From: Muricea muricata
Taxonomy: Eukaryota > Cnidaria > Anthozoa > Malacalcyonacea > Plexauridae
Direction of reading: 5' to 3'
DNA: 64,000 bases
Assembly (NCBI GenBank): GCA_963855995.1
Contig: OY979730.1
Location: 9,587,300 to 9,651,299 of the forward strand
Positions 29,367 through 47,900 of the stretch are shown piece by piece. A program made the translations under genes and the position numbers. The notes beneath the pieces were generated by a model, which was not told where the DNA came from, searched no databases, and saw nothing but the letters and a program-made list of their open reading frames with translations. Within the stretch, counting starts at the first letter, position 1. Each line of letters starts with the position of its first letter.

Positions 29367-30796
29367 CCTTTGAGCTAGGGAGAAAAACAAACAAAAATAA
29401 TCAAATAATGGTATTAGGCCGTGGATATATGCGGTAGGCCGCATTATAATAAAAAAATTAAAAAATTATTGGATGAGGATTTTGTGGTAGCTGATAATTC
29501 CAATGTCACAAAAACTGAATTCAATAATTGTTTTATCATACATTGCAAAGAGGAAACTAAATTTATTAGACTTGCTCTAAAATTGCATGTCGCATCAATA
29601 TATACAATACCAACGCAAAACACATTAATCTTTTTCACTTAATACTATCAGATTTTTTACTAAGTTCATGCTTCTAATAGACGTTTATCTGCACTGTCTT
29701 CACATTCACTATCAGATTCAACAACATTCATAATTCATAAACACCGTTACACTATCTATGATCAAGCACAAAGCGATAACCGAGTGTTTTGTTTCATAAA
29801 CTAAAATAAATCACCTAGTAGACACAATTTTCTATGTAAACCTGCATTTTTTCAAAACGAAATGTCTAGCTATACACGATTTATCAAAATTATGATTGTG
29901 TGATATGAGTAGTTCCACATTTTAGCATGACATTAAACCGATACGGCCAGGGCGAATGGCTGCGCTTATGTATAGCCATGCAACTCAAATGGATTTCGTC
30001 TGCCACATTCAAATCCAAAAGAGCTGTAAAATGCACAGGTGAAGCGTTCAAAACAAATTGAATGAACTGATAAAGTTGTTTATTCTCACTTTGGAAAGAA
30101 CATTTAAAATGTGCAATTTCATGAAATTTCACGAACGCAACTCTGGCCCTAGTGAAATTACTGGCACTGCGCGCTCGAAATCGCGAGGTTTTTACATATA
30201 CCTGAATAAATTTTGAGTAAATTTCATTACGTGTCATACGATAAATACTGAGTGGAAATGCTACATTTACTTTTTAATAGTACCACCTCCGAGTAGTACC
30301 GAGAAATGAGATTGTTATTAAACATGTACATGTATATTTTATACCTCAGTTACCTTAAATTCTTTGAGCTTTGCAATATGTTGATCAATCGCTGAATCGC
30401 TGTGATTTGTCGTCTTCTCGGTTCCTCGATCCTCGCCGAATTATGATGTATGTTAGCCAGAAGCCTGCTTATAAATCCATGCACGCACCCCAATCAATTA
30501 AAAGCTAGGGTGTTTGCTAACCTTGAAGGACAGAGGAAGTTGATAAGCCAGACAGGATAAGCAATCGATCTGAAAATAGGAGCTTAAACGGAAGTTTTTA
30601 ACACACGTTAACAACACAAAAATGTTAATCGGAATAGAGAATTTGTGGGCAGGTAGTTTGAAAGTACTTGTGCAACTTATGAACGTCTTGCAAGTACAAC
30701 TTATGCATCTTCTCGCGTGGTACGTGCATGTTTTTTTCCAAATTACGCCCAAAACCGTACTACCAGAGGTTTTTAGCATAAACTCATACGTATACA

Positions 30797-30988
30797 GCTA
30801 ATTCAAAAAAGGTTGTCCGTCAAAAATTTAAAATCCAAATACGAAGAGCGAAGTTTTGAATAATAATATAGTCGTGATAGTTTTGTCTTTGCCATTTAAC
30901 CTTGTGTTGTTAGCAGAACGTATGTTGTGTCTCCTATTTTGGATTTTGTAATTTAGATTTTTAAAGGACAACCTTTTTTGAATTAGCT
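30797..30988. mobile_element. MITE with AGCTAATTCAAAAAAGG termini
   Basis: Inverted ends AGCTAATTCAAAAAAGGTTG and CAACCTTTTTTGAATTAGCT enclose 190 bases with no gene. Confidence 0.8.
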
Positions 30989-31124
30989 ATAGTCCATATG
31001 CAGTCTATTGCTTCAACTACACGATCTAAGATTAGAACACCCACGAGATCATATCATTTAAGTCATTTACGGGCTTGGCATGACTGAACTTGAAAACACT
31101 TAAAAGCGTTTGACTTGGAGCGTG

Positions 31125-32210
31125 TGGAAATTGACCGTATTGCTACAATTTGAATGCCTTTACAAAAAGAGAACTTTGAAAATTAAACCCACGGGTTATT
31201 TTCAAAGGCCTGATTTCTTGATCCAGCATCGGAGCCGCAAAGTGAATTTTATAGTTAACATCTCGAATATCACCACATGATATATATGCAGCTATTACTC
31301 GAGTTAGAGCGAGAGTCCTAATTTCGGTCTGGGTTTTTTTTTCGCGCTAGACTTATTCTCCCACGCGGTACTCTGAATTTTGACCAATCGTGGCAGTCTT
31401 ACATGCTTAAGCTTATCTCATTCGACTTCCTGTTCTTGATCAATGGCTGCATGTGCACTTTGTATGCGTACCAACCACCACGCTTTTGATACATCTCCGC
31501 ATCGCAAGAAGAGCTTGGCTGAGCGTTTTAGCTCGAGTAAACGCTTAGCAAGCGTCTTGTTTTTTATAATTTAGGAAACATTGTGTTCTCACAGGCAGGG
31601 TCCTTGAATAAATGAATGATGGTAGTAATTTCAATTTAGTGCAACAAATAGGTGCCGGAACGGAAACAGTATGTCCGTTGGTGTTGTTCTTCTGGTCGAC
31701 AAAGGCTATCTATATGCAGGTCCTGTTCGTACAAATAGATCACCTAGGCGTATGAGCAAAAATGAGCAAGGCGACGTCCGCAAATTCAATTACCAGAAAT
31801 TATCTAATTGCCGAGCGACAATTGAGCATACGTTTGCATACGTTGAGTTGTGTATTGTTTGCTGCATCTAAAGTCATTTGCGGTCTTAGCAAAGTTGAAC
31901 TTGAAAACAGTTAATTAATTGACAAGCCTTTTTCAGATACCTTGCAGCGTGTAGAATTTGACCGTATTTTTATCATTTGAATGCCTTTACAAAAAGAGAA
32001 CTATGGAAATTAAACCAACGGGTTACCTTGAAAGGCCTGATTTCTTGATCCAGCATCGGAGACACAAAGAGAATTTTATAGTTAACGTCGCCAATATCAC
32101 CACATGATATCTATGCAGCTATTACTCGAGCTAAAACAAAAGTCCTAATTTCGGTCTGGTTTTCTTGCGATAGACTTATCCTCCCACGCGGCACTCTAAA
32201 CTTTGACCAT
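31125..32210. repeat. Pair of ~260-bp direct repeats flanking a transposase scrap
   Basis: 31125-31385 and 31945-32210 share long words (TTTGAATGCCTTTACAAAAA, TGATTTCTTGATCCAGCATC, ATCACCACATGATAT, CCTAATTTCGGTCTGG). Between them lie a fragment also found at 22585-22735 and the Harbinger-like piece at 31671-31871. Confidence 0.75.
31671..31871 (+). pseudogene. Harbinger-like transposase C-terminal scrap
   Basis: The short frame reads LLVDKGYLYAGPVRTNRS and then NYQKLSNCRATIEHTFAYVE, which resembles the DDE-type end of PIF/Harbinger nucleases (D at DKGYL, E at the IEHTF position). No catalytic N-terminal part is present. Similarity is judged by eye only. Confidence 0.45.
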
Positions 32211-33764
32211 TTCCTACATGCTTAATCGATTTTTTACAAACTGAAATATAATAAATGGAAAGTTTACTGTATTGTATTATTACATTAAAATTTTGTTCAT
32301 ATACAGTTGATATGTTCCCATGTTAAAGGCTAACACAACGTTGCAGTCAGAACTAAATAATGTGAATGCCATACAATTGTTTGAGTTTATCTTCAAACAC
32401 AGTTAATAGAATAGGATAATTTGCATAGTGGGCGGAGTTACGTGATATGTTATATGGTTCTCGTCTTTGAAGAGTCGCGTGACGATTAATGCGCATCAAA
32501 TTACAATAGCATATGTGTAGTCTAGAGCGTTCCCGTCGAAAGATTATTCTTTTTACAGCGCTGTTAAATTTCTTTTATATTTTTTCAGTCTTACAATGTA
32601 AGTTCTAAACCATTCCTGGTCGAAACTTTGCCTTTTTAAGGCTGTCCGACAAGCCAAGAGCATAAACTTCCGCTTTTCCAAATACTTGTTGTGAGCGCAA
32701 AGCAAACTGAATACACTGCCTGTACAGTATAAAAAGGAAAACCGAGAAGAATGACTCAAAATCATCTTGCGAAGAAGAGAGATGACCCCAACTATCGCTA
32801 TGCGTCGCCATCTTAAAGTGTATATGCGATGAAAATTTCGATTTTGGGATTTTTACATCATCTAAAAATTTCATCTTTTCTGATCATTTTGATACCAACC
32901 TTGTTGCGAAATTCGAACTAAAAGTGTGTGAATTTTCAGTTTAAAGTTGGGCTATAAAAAATTTAGCTGATGAAATTCCTGGCGCGGCGAAAAGGTCGTG
33001 ATGACGTATGCACTGTGACACAGCGCATTCTTCTTATATGTAAATACTATAAACAATTTAGCTTCAACTGCGTTAAATTTGGATTTTTTGATGAATTAAA
33101 CAAAACCCAAATAAATTGATACGATACACTGGCTAACTAGATGCGAGAGCATCACCACAAAACGATATTTATCGCTTAGGAGCCGCCGAAATCCACAATA
33201 AATGCTGTGTAGTACTAGTAGCAATGTAGTGTTCGCTTATATATAATTATATAGATTAGCTTAAATTCATTAGCCAAAATGAAGATACTCAAATGTCATT
33301 ATTTGGGGATACTAACAGTGACATATTGTAAATATTTTTGTGGTATATACCCCTTTTTTATACACAGGATTTTTGTTGCTTCAAATGCAATTCAGACAAA
33401 GTAATGACATGTTGACTGGATTGTATTCGACACTACTATATAGTTCGACGCATAAAAAGGGCTTTAGGCTTAGTTAGCATATATACAGTCCGAACTATGA
33501 AATTATATTAATCTCTTAATCGAAGCAAACGAAAAAACGAAATTCATTGAGTATATCTATAAACCCAAAATATTACAAAGTCACAAACCCAGAGCTAGGA
33601 CTACAAGCACCTCAATTCGCGCGTCATATTTTAATCACAGAAAGTTCCATGCTTGTTCACGCCTCGGGTATATCATGTTTTCGCTCACTTGAGGTTGCCG
33701 AAATTGGCGAAATATGTCGTGTCCATATCCTGTTAGCGCGCAATTTATTCATTTTACTTTCTAG
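32211..33764. other. No supportable gene
   Basis: AT-rich DNA with short open frames only; the longest on the minus strand (32605-32874, and an overlapping one at 32553-32765) show no domain I recognise. Confidence 0.4.
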
Positions 33765-34189
33765 TCACTTGATGTTGTGGTTACTGCGTCCATCGTTTGT
33801 GAATTTGGCCATACATTCGAGAATCTCTTTACAACATCGGTATTCCCTCGCGTCGTCCAACAAAGCATCACTACAATACCCACATGTGCACCTAAAATCA
33901 ATTCACAATATCAAACAAAACACGCTAATAAACAATGCGACAAACGCTTTACCATTAGATGCCTTGTTAAGCTTACTTACCATGAGCTAACAGCTATGGT
34001 TTTCTTAAATCTTGCCTCTAGAGTCTCTCGCAGAATACCTTCTTCGTCTGTTTCGTCCTCCTCATAATCGCTCTCAGCAACTGGCTCGAACTGATAGGGC
34101 TGTACAACCGACGATTGCTCAACAGCGTCCTCGTTATCTGTTGACTGTTCTGTGTCTGTCTGTGATTCAAAGCTTTCGCTATCAGACAT
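33765..34189 (-). CDS. Small P2X7-cytoplasmic-tail-like zinc protein
   Basis: Exons 34189-33981 and 33891-33765 (GT donor, TTTTAG acceptor) join to 111 residues. An acidic Ser-rich start (MSDSESFESQTDTEQ) leads to VVQPYQFEPVAES, then a WCTCGYC motif and a CC pair (YRCCKE). Acidic leader, PYxFEP and WCxCGxC are the layout of the P2X7 cytoplasmic tail domain, which many cnidarian proteins carry without a channel. Family members usually continue for another hundred residues, but here a TGA follows at NIK, so the copy may be truncated. The domain binds zinc and, in the receptor, guanine nucleotide; role here unknown. Confidence 0.62.
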
Positions 34190-34281
34190 TTTTTGCGGTT
34201 TTAACAAGAAATATACAAGCTACAGTCCTTCGACCAGCGATATTTTGTAGTTTTTATTAAAGTAAACACTGCGCTGTGTCA

Positions 34282-34800
34282 CACTGCATACCAATCTCGT
34301 TCCCCGAGCCTGCGATCCCTTGGGAAGGAAACGGAGGCTCTGGGATAATCCGTGATCGACATACAAAAAACTGTATGTCGCCTGTACTGCGCATGCGTTG
34401 GAAATAAATAGTTCAATAAGACGAAGGGAAGAAGCTGGCATTTAAGTGACTTTCCATAACCAGTAGGCAAGATACAAATCGTGTCTTTCCGGTCGACAAC
34501 AACAGCCTTTACCGCTTCGTATTGACACTCCTTCAATTTGAGATTCTTCTTACCCAGTCGCTCTAACGCTTCGTTCAACACAGAATTAAATAAACTAATA
34601 TTTTCCACTGACATTACAAACAAAATAGTAAAAGTACTGTTCCAAAAAGCTTTAGAAAAAGGCTATTGCGGCTTATTGAATCGCATGCGCAGTACAGGTG
34701 ACATACAGTTTTTTGTATGTCGATCACGGATTATCCCAGAGCCTCCGTTTCCTTCCCAAGGGATCGCAGGCTCGGGGAACGAGATTGACTGCATACGTCA
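34282..34800. repeat. Inverted repeat arms around a RecQ fragment
   Basis: Arms 34282-34395 and 34680-34800 are inverted copies (shared TCGTTCCCCGAGCCTGCGAT, ACATACAAAAAACTGTATGT, GCGCATGCG). The arms enclose the RecQ-like coding piece. No transposase is seen. Confidence 0.75.
34396..34614 (-). pseudogene. RecQ-like helicase N-terminal fragment
   Basis: From an ATG at 34614 the frame reads ALERLGKKNLKLKECQYEAV, then DTICILPTGYGKSL with a Walker A motif, and CQLLPFV. This is the start of a RecQ-type helicase core. The reading frame then runs straight into the left arm of the inverted repeat, and no DExH box or later motif follows, so it is a fragment or a gene broken by the repeat. It lies upstream of, and on the same strand as, the P2X7-tail-like gene. 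Confidence 0.65.
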
Positions 34801-35964
34801 CAAGCCTGGAATTTTCGTTCCCAGTCTTTCATCAGGTCAAGACTCAAAATAGCTGTATTTGGCGCACATTTTAGTTCATTTTCAATGCTTTTAGAGCGCT
34901 TTTATTCGCTAATAATATAATTTCCTAATCAAGGAAGACCATTTCTTTCCAAATTTCGAAATTTTATTTTTTTCATTTTTCGTTGCATATACACTTTAAA
35001 GCGAAACTAACTTTGCTCTCTCAAATGTCAATCATTCTTAACTAATTAATTAATTAATGTCCCCTAATATTACTATCCCATGTCACAAAATTATTAACAC
35101 AAATTATCAATACGGACATGATTGTTGAAATATGTGTGTTTGATACTACACCAAATTAAAGGAAGTCCCTCGTACCTGGTAGCTATTATGCCATCTACTT
35201 CTTCCAGCATTATAGAGCTTGCATTGTGTTTAGGTACAAGTTTAAAAGACCTCACCAGCCAGCTTGGTACCACTGTCTTGTTGCCATGGCTAACAGAATT
35301 GACACAAGATGAGAATATCAAATGTTACTCAGTGACCAGGTTCATGCAGTTGCGACCTGTGCTGTTGTTGTGGGCATGAGTTCGGAGTTTACTGTGTACG
35401 CATATAATTGGTCAATACTTAATGTCCACAAAATCTACAGTGATCACAAACGGTCAATTAAGATTGCTCAAGATATTCAGGAATTTTAGAGAGAAATTTG
35501 TTTCCTCCTGATTCATTGCTATAATTATATAATGGGACCTTGAAAAATAAAAACTTGTAAGGCAAGTGGCGAGGCAACTTGCAAATTTCGGTTGTAAATT
35601 GTGCGAGCAATCAACCAATAAATGTACATTGCAAGATATGATTGGTTAGAATGATTGCAATACTCAAAGAAGTAGAGCATCCGATTTTGAATGTAATCCT
35701 TTTCTTAGTATTCAAATGTCTCCAGTTATTAAATAAAAATATGAATTTATACAATGTTCTTATATTCCTTTACTTGTTCTGTGTTCGAATTTTATTCGAG
35801 CGAAGGGAAACCAAAGGGAATCCAAATATGGTGTTCCCCAAGGCTTACTAAAGGTCCTGAAAATGGTCGTGCGTGATTTTTCATGATTGCGTGCTGTAAT
35901 GTTTGCGTGGGCGTGCAGTCGTCATGCATAACGCGCTCGATATATCGCACGCAAAAAAAACAAC
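34801..35964. other. 5' flank of the Kelch gene, no gene seen
   Basis: No domain recognised on either strand. The promoter of the Kelch gene must lie here; I see no strong TATA box close to its ATG. Confidence 0.4.
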
Positions 35965-42567
<6,603 letters not shown>

Positions 42568-44982
42568 GTAGAAAACGGGAGGAGGGGGTGAGGACAGATC
42601 AGTTCTATTAACCATTTACCAGCGCATGAAAAAGCGAAAAATTTAATTGTTTATAGCAGAATTACAACCAAAAGCACTTATTTCACACAATGAATCAATA
42701 GTTTATGTGCTGAAGGCATTAAAAATAGTTCAATAGCATTTCCGGTCGTGTAAGGCCCTAATATGTTTTTGTTATAACGTGTCTTTGGCCTTGAACCTTT
42801 CCGGGAAAAGCTGCGTGCCTTATAGTTGATAGAAAACAAATATATTCGAGGGTTTTGGTCCAATATTCCAAATTTCGTCAAGTGTTGAAATTTCGCAAGC
42901 TCCTTGTCTGCGGCGGTCGTTACGAGGCTGCTGGAAACTCCTTCAATTTCAAAACAACCAACTATATAGTACTCCTTGAAAGTCCTAGAAATTCTTCAAA
43001 TGGCATCGCTGACATTCAAACAAAATTTGAACGACAACAAGTGCAACTGATATTTAGTAATTGTGAGTGAAGCAAAATTTCGGTGACTTTCAAGAAGCAT
43101 TTCAGCGTTTCATTACAATATCACGCCCCAGCACTAAATAGAAAATTGTGCTTTTAAAACTGAACCACTGCATGTATGCGATATATCATTATTTCAATAC
43201 TAACTTCCCAAAACTTTCTCATGTGTAATCGCTGAAAGATGCAGCTCTAAAAGGAGATTTTCGCCGTGCGAGATTCCTTCAGCTAAGTATGACCTATAAG
43301 GTATTCTTCATGTTGTTACATGCCTCGTAAAACCCCCGAAGGCTTTGCATGCTGTGATCGTAATATATATTGTGTCGAAGTACTCGATTTCAATGGAAAT
43401 AGTATCTGATGTTTGGAATATGCTATGCTAGGTTCCGCTTGGTTCAAAATGCGTTAAGGAAGGGTGTAGATTTTGGAACTTTAGTTTTTCTTACAGAAAC
43501 TATGTTGAGTTTTAGTTAAAGTTGCCAGTGGATCTAGTGCAATCAACTGCGAACAAAAACCGACGATATTTTAATACCTGAAACCATATACCATGCCCGT
43601 AGTGGCATCCCACCCCCTGCGCTTTTAACCGCGGATGAAGCCTTCGAATTTTGATTACCTTCCTTTATACACCTTGTATGTCGTGAAACCTATTTCCCTG
43701 CAATTTTCTTACACAGTATTCAGCGAGTAAAGTCTTTAGAAGACCCCTACCCTGCCCTGCCCCACCCTGCCCCAAACAGAATGTTTACCATGCATCCATT
43801 GCATTGTGCGTGATGTTGTGCGTACCACTCTTGTCGTCGCAGTTGGGAGGGGGGGGGGGGGGGGGGAGGGCAAGCCTTGGTCGGAAATTAAGATAACTGA
43901 GGGAAAAGAACTGCGGTTTGTGAGATGGGATCTGCAAGCAGGTGATTTAAACTACAGATACCTCTCATGCCCCTATCAATGGACGATTCCCCTTTTAGAC
44001 AAACTTTTGAATAAGGAATATTCATTAGCACAGCTGGAAAGAGCATCCTAAATTTAGTAAAATGGTGAAGTTTGGTAGCAAAATAGTGTAAAATATGGAA
44101 AATATAGTCCTGTGAAGTTTGCAAATTTTGTTTATGGTGTTACCCACGGAAAAGTGTGATCAGATTTCAAAATGTAAAATTGGGTAATAGGCTGTTGGGT
44201 AAATACACTCACCAAAGAGCGAAGAATTAAGAAATATAAAACATTTTATAATATAGCAATGTCAAAACCCCGAAGGATACGAAAAATTTTCGTGTTTGCA
44301 AGTGGCGGGAAATTTTCCGTGTTACATTGAGTTATGTAAACACGGCTCTTAACCAATCAGCGTTCAGGACTTGCAAATGCTATATTATAACACAATATAT
44401 CAAATGGTCTCGTAACCACCCCCCCCCCCCCCTAACCTCTTTGTATCGCGGCTACAGTAACTTCCTTTTGTGCGAACTGTCGTCCTCTATAAATCAATAA
44501 ATATTAGTTAAATTAATTCCTATTGTGACAAATGCAACATTTATAGCGAAATATATATACATGTATACATATGTTAATATGTAACGCTAACTGATGATGC
44601 CATTTATTAACTAAACATGTCGAGCTGTTGCTAATAGCATTAAGTATGTCTACAAAATGCTTCGGAAATTAATTTGGTTTTGAATTATGGAAATAGAAAC
44701 AAAGAAATACTGTCGTTAGATATCGTTAACCTCGACATTATCATTTTTCATGGTTCAATATTTCCGCATGCAGTTTTAAAACAAACATCAAATTTTCAAC
44801 CAATCAATTTCGCTAAAGTCAAGCACATGTTTTTTTACCAAGGCTGATCCTGAGTGTCAAATTTCGAAACTCCGTTCGCTGAGCTGCCGATTTGAACCCG
44901 GAAGCTTTATTTCGAGCGAACAAGAACGCCGAAAATTTAAGCCTTTTTCTCGCTCGAGACCCTTCGTTGGGTCAGAATAAAG
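42568..44982. other. Intergenic between Kelch and second kinase gene
   Basis: No gene seen. Contains G/C homopolymer blocks (about 43848-43868 and 44418-44432) and one MITE copy at 44250-44395. Confidence 0.5.
44250..44395. mobile_element. MITE family 2, copy 1
   Basis: Runs from TATAATATAGCAATGTC through AAATTTTCCGTGTTACATTG and GGCTCTTAACCAATCAGCG to TGCTATATTATAA. An inverted relative lies at 61757-61910, giving a dispersed family; ends TTATAATATAGCA and TGCTATATTATAA are inverted. Confidence 0.75.
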
Positions 44983-47900
44983 ATGGGTTGCTGTGGTTCT
45001 AAACCACAAGAGACGAAACATAAAGTCCCGGACTTGAATGCGAGTGATAACAAGTTAAACAACCAAGCTCCTGAGGTACCACCGCCGCCAGAGTTGCCAG
45101 CCGAGCCCGTTCAAAACGATATAAAGGTTTACATTGCCTTGTACGATTACGATGCGAGGACGGACGAGGACTTGTCCTTCAACAAGGGCGACTATTTGGA
45201 AGTAAAAGCGGAAAACTGCCAGTTCGACTGGTGGACGGCGACGTCTCGTTCCACGGGAAAAACTGGTTACATCCCGAACAACTATGTCGCCGAGGTTAAA
45301 AGCCTTGAAGCCGAAGAGTAAGTGGGATTTTATGTGTCACTTAGAGTATCATATGAACTGTATTAAACGCTTTCTTTCCACTGAAATGTCTCTATACAGA
45401 CATTGCTACATACCAACCGCTGCTAATACTCGAAAGAATTCGACATAAACAGTGCTTACTGAATTTCTTAATTTCATAATGTATCGGTATTTACTTAGCA
45501 AATCCTTCGTTATTGAATACATTGTTAGAAATCAAAGCACGAAATCGATGGGCAACACGGGTTTTGTTGTTGGATATTGTTTCATACCTAGTGTAAGATG
45601 TGTTCATTTAAATTCAAGCAACAATACCGGCCTATTGCCCGTGTCGATTTTCTACTTCCGCCACCTTTCTGTTTGTTTTTTTCGCCTCTTTGTTATGGCT
45701 GTGTCACGCCACAATCGGAGCGCACAAAATTTGGACGAAAGTCTCGCCAAACTTTCAGTACTTTGTACAAGAATTTAAGATATTTCTCATACAATAAGAT
45801 GCGAGCGGACGGTGTGTTTACACGCCCGTCGGCAATTCCACAAAAGATTAAAATATTCAGGAGCTTCGTTGGAGGTTGGGTGCGTAGCATGACTGCGATA
45901 TAGTCTTTAACATGAGTAACAGTTTGAAGAATATGTACCAAAAAGTTCGACCTGAAAAATGACTATTGTATAATATGTTTCGGTGAGTTTTCTCGGCGAA
46001 TGCGGCCGGGAGGAGCCATGTTAATTGCATGCATAATTTTTTAATTTGTAAAATGATATTGACAATATTTGTCAAGTGCCACAGTTTCTATAGGATATCA
46101 GTTTGCAACTAAATTTCTTTAAAAAAGAGGCGCCAAAGTGGTTTTGTGGTCAAATTTTTTGAATTCAGACGTAGCTATATCTGCATGTCATCAGAGAAAT
46201 GCGAAGTTGTTTGAGCATAGCCCAGACAACTACTTTAAACAGAGCGAAAAATATAGTGCCCATGTGCTTCCTGTCATGTCGTATCTTCAGTGCCGGTTTT
46301 GCAAAAAAGTATTGGAAATCAATAAAAATCGCCTGTTTGATAATCAAGCTGCTATCGACTACAAAACGGCTAGTTAAAGTGTAATTTAGCGCTTCTCCCT
46401 GTGTCATTTGTAACTTTATAGCGGTATTCACCGGATATTGTTTTTTAACTGTTTTAAAATGCTTATAAAAGCTATAAAATTACAAAATGTGGACCTGGCA
46501 AGCGATAAAAGGAAAATCAGTTAGGTTGGAAATACTGATGTGTAAGCCGATTCAGATCAATCAACGGGTCAGAGATCGCCATTCCATAGAGAGCGCTATC
46601 GTGTCTTTATATTGTAATGTCATCTTGACCCGCACTTTTTTATTTGGCCTTATTCTCCCTCAAGATACAGAGCAAAGCTAAACACGCACAAATCGATCGG
46701 CACCTATCTACTTGTTGCAGAAGTGCGGCTTAATTGATGAAATTGACAAGTTTGTTGTAAATCGTCGAAAAAAATGCAACAAGCCGCGGTAAAATTGACA
46801 ACTTGCAACAGGTCTGTGACTTTTTTGGCCCTTTAGAGCGGCGAAATATCTTTCTCAGTTTGTAAATCGTCCAACATAGCTTGCAGGAGTACTTAAGATG
46901 ACAGGCTATTTACATGTTTTAAAAACCTGGCAGTTGAACGATCCAAGGTCACTCGTTGAATGATCTAGGATTTTCGCTTGTCAGTCCAATACGTCGAGGA
47001 CTCGTAAACGAAATTTTCACTTTCTATGTTTTTGTATGTGAAACAGTGTCGGGCATTTACAGGGGGGGGTATAGATATTGTAAAGATAGACAAACCTAGA
47101 AGCATTGTTTCCTAGCCATGTTTCCGAAGGTGGACAAACCAAGAGACATTGTTTCCCCGCCATGTTTCCTGAAGATGGACAAACCAAGAAACATTGTTTC
47201 CCAGTCATGTTTCCTGAAGGTGGACAAACCAGGAAACATTGTTTCCTAGCCATGTGTCCTGAAGGTGGACAAACTAGGAAACATTATTTCCTAGCCATGT
47301 TTCCTGAAGGTGGACAAACCAGGAAACATTGTTTCCAAGCCATGTTTCCTGAAGGTCGTATAAACATTGCAGTTTCCTAAAACAGAAAAAGGCCTGGAAA
47401 CCACAGGAGCATTTATGCTCTCGAAACTATGGTTTTGACCCCATGCTTTTGATCCTAGTTAGAAATTTCTGCGCCCCTACTCGAAGGCTTATTTTTGCTC
47501 TACTGAAGATTCATTTGATGGAAGAATCGTTATAAGATGTAGAGTCAAAATAAAAGATGTTTGAAATCGTTCTAAGAGTCGCAGGGGACCGATAACAACA
47601 ACTCCAAAAAGAGGGAACGAGACCTAATTCCACTCTTCGCTGGAGTCATTGTACTCTGTGCTAGAGATATTTGACTCTTTATGTCAGTCAATAAACTAGA
47701 AAAGGAATCAATTATTGACTGCTGATAGACATTAGAGGTCCTTACGTTACGCCAGAATTAAACAATGAATTGCAATGCAATGTGGGAAACATGTGGGAAA
47801 AATTTACCTTGTATTTATATGCATTGAAAACCGCGTGACGTAAGCACTTCTAAGGCTAATTCAAGAGTCATTTTTCTTTAGTAAAGCAAAACGACACTTT

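Noticed and set aside
47105-47380. 90-residue repetitive frame
   Set aside because: Product of a 45-base minisatellite open on both strands inside a kinase intron.
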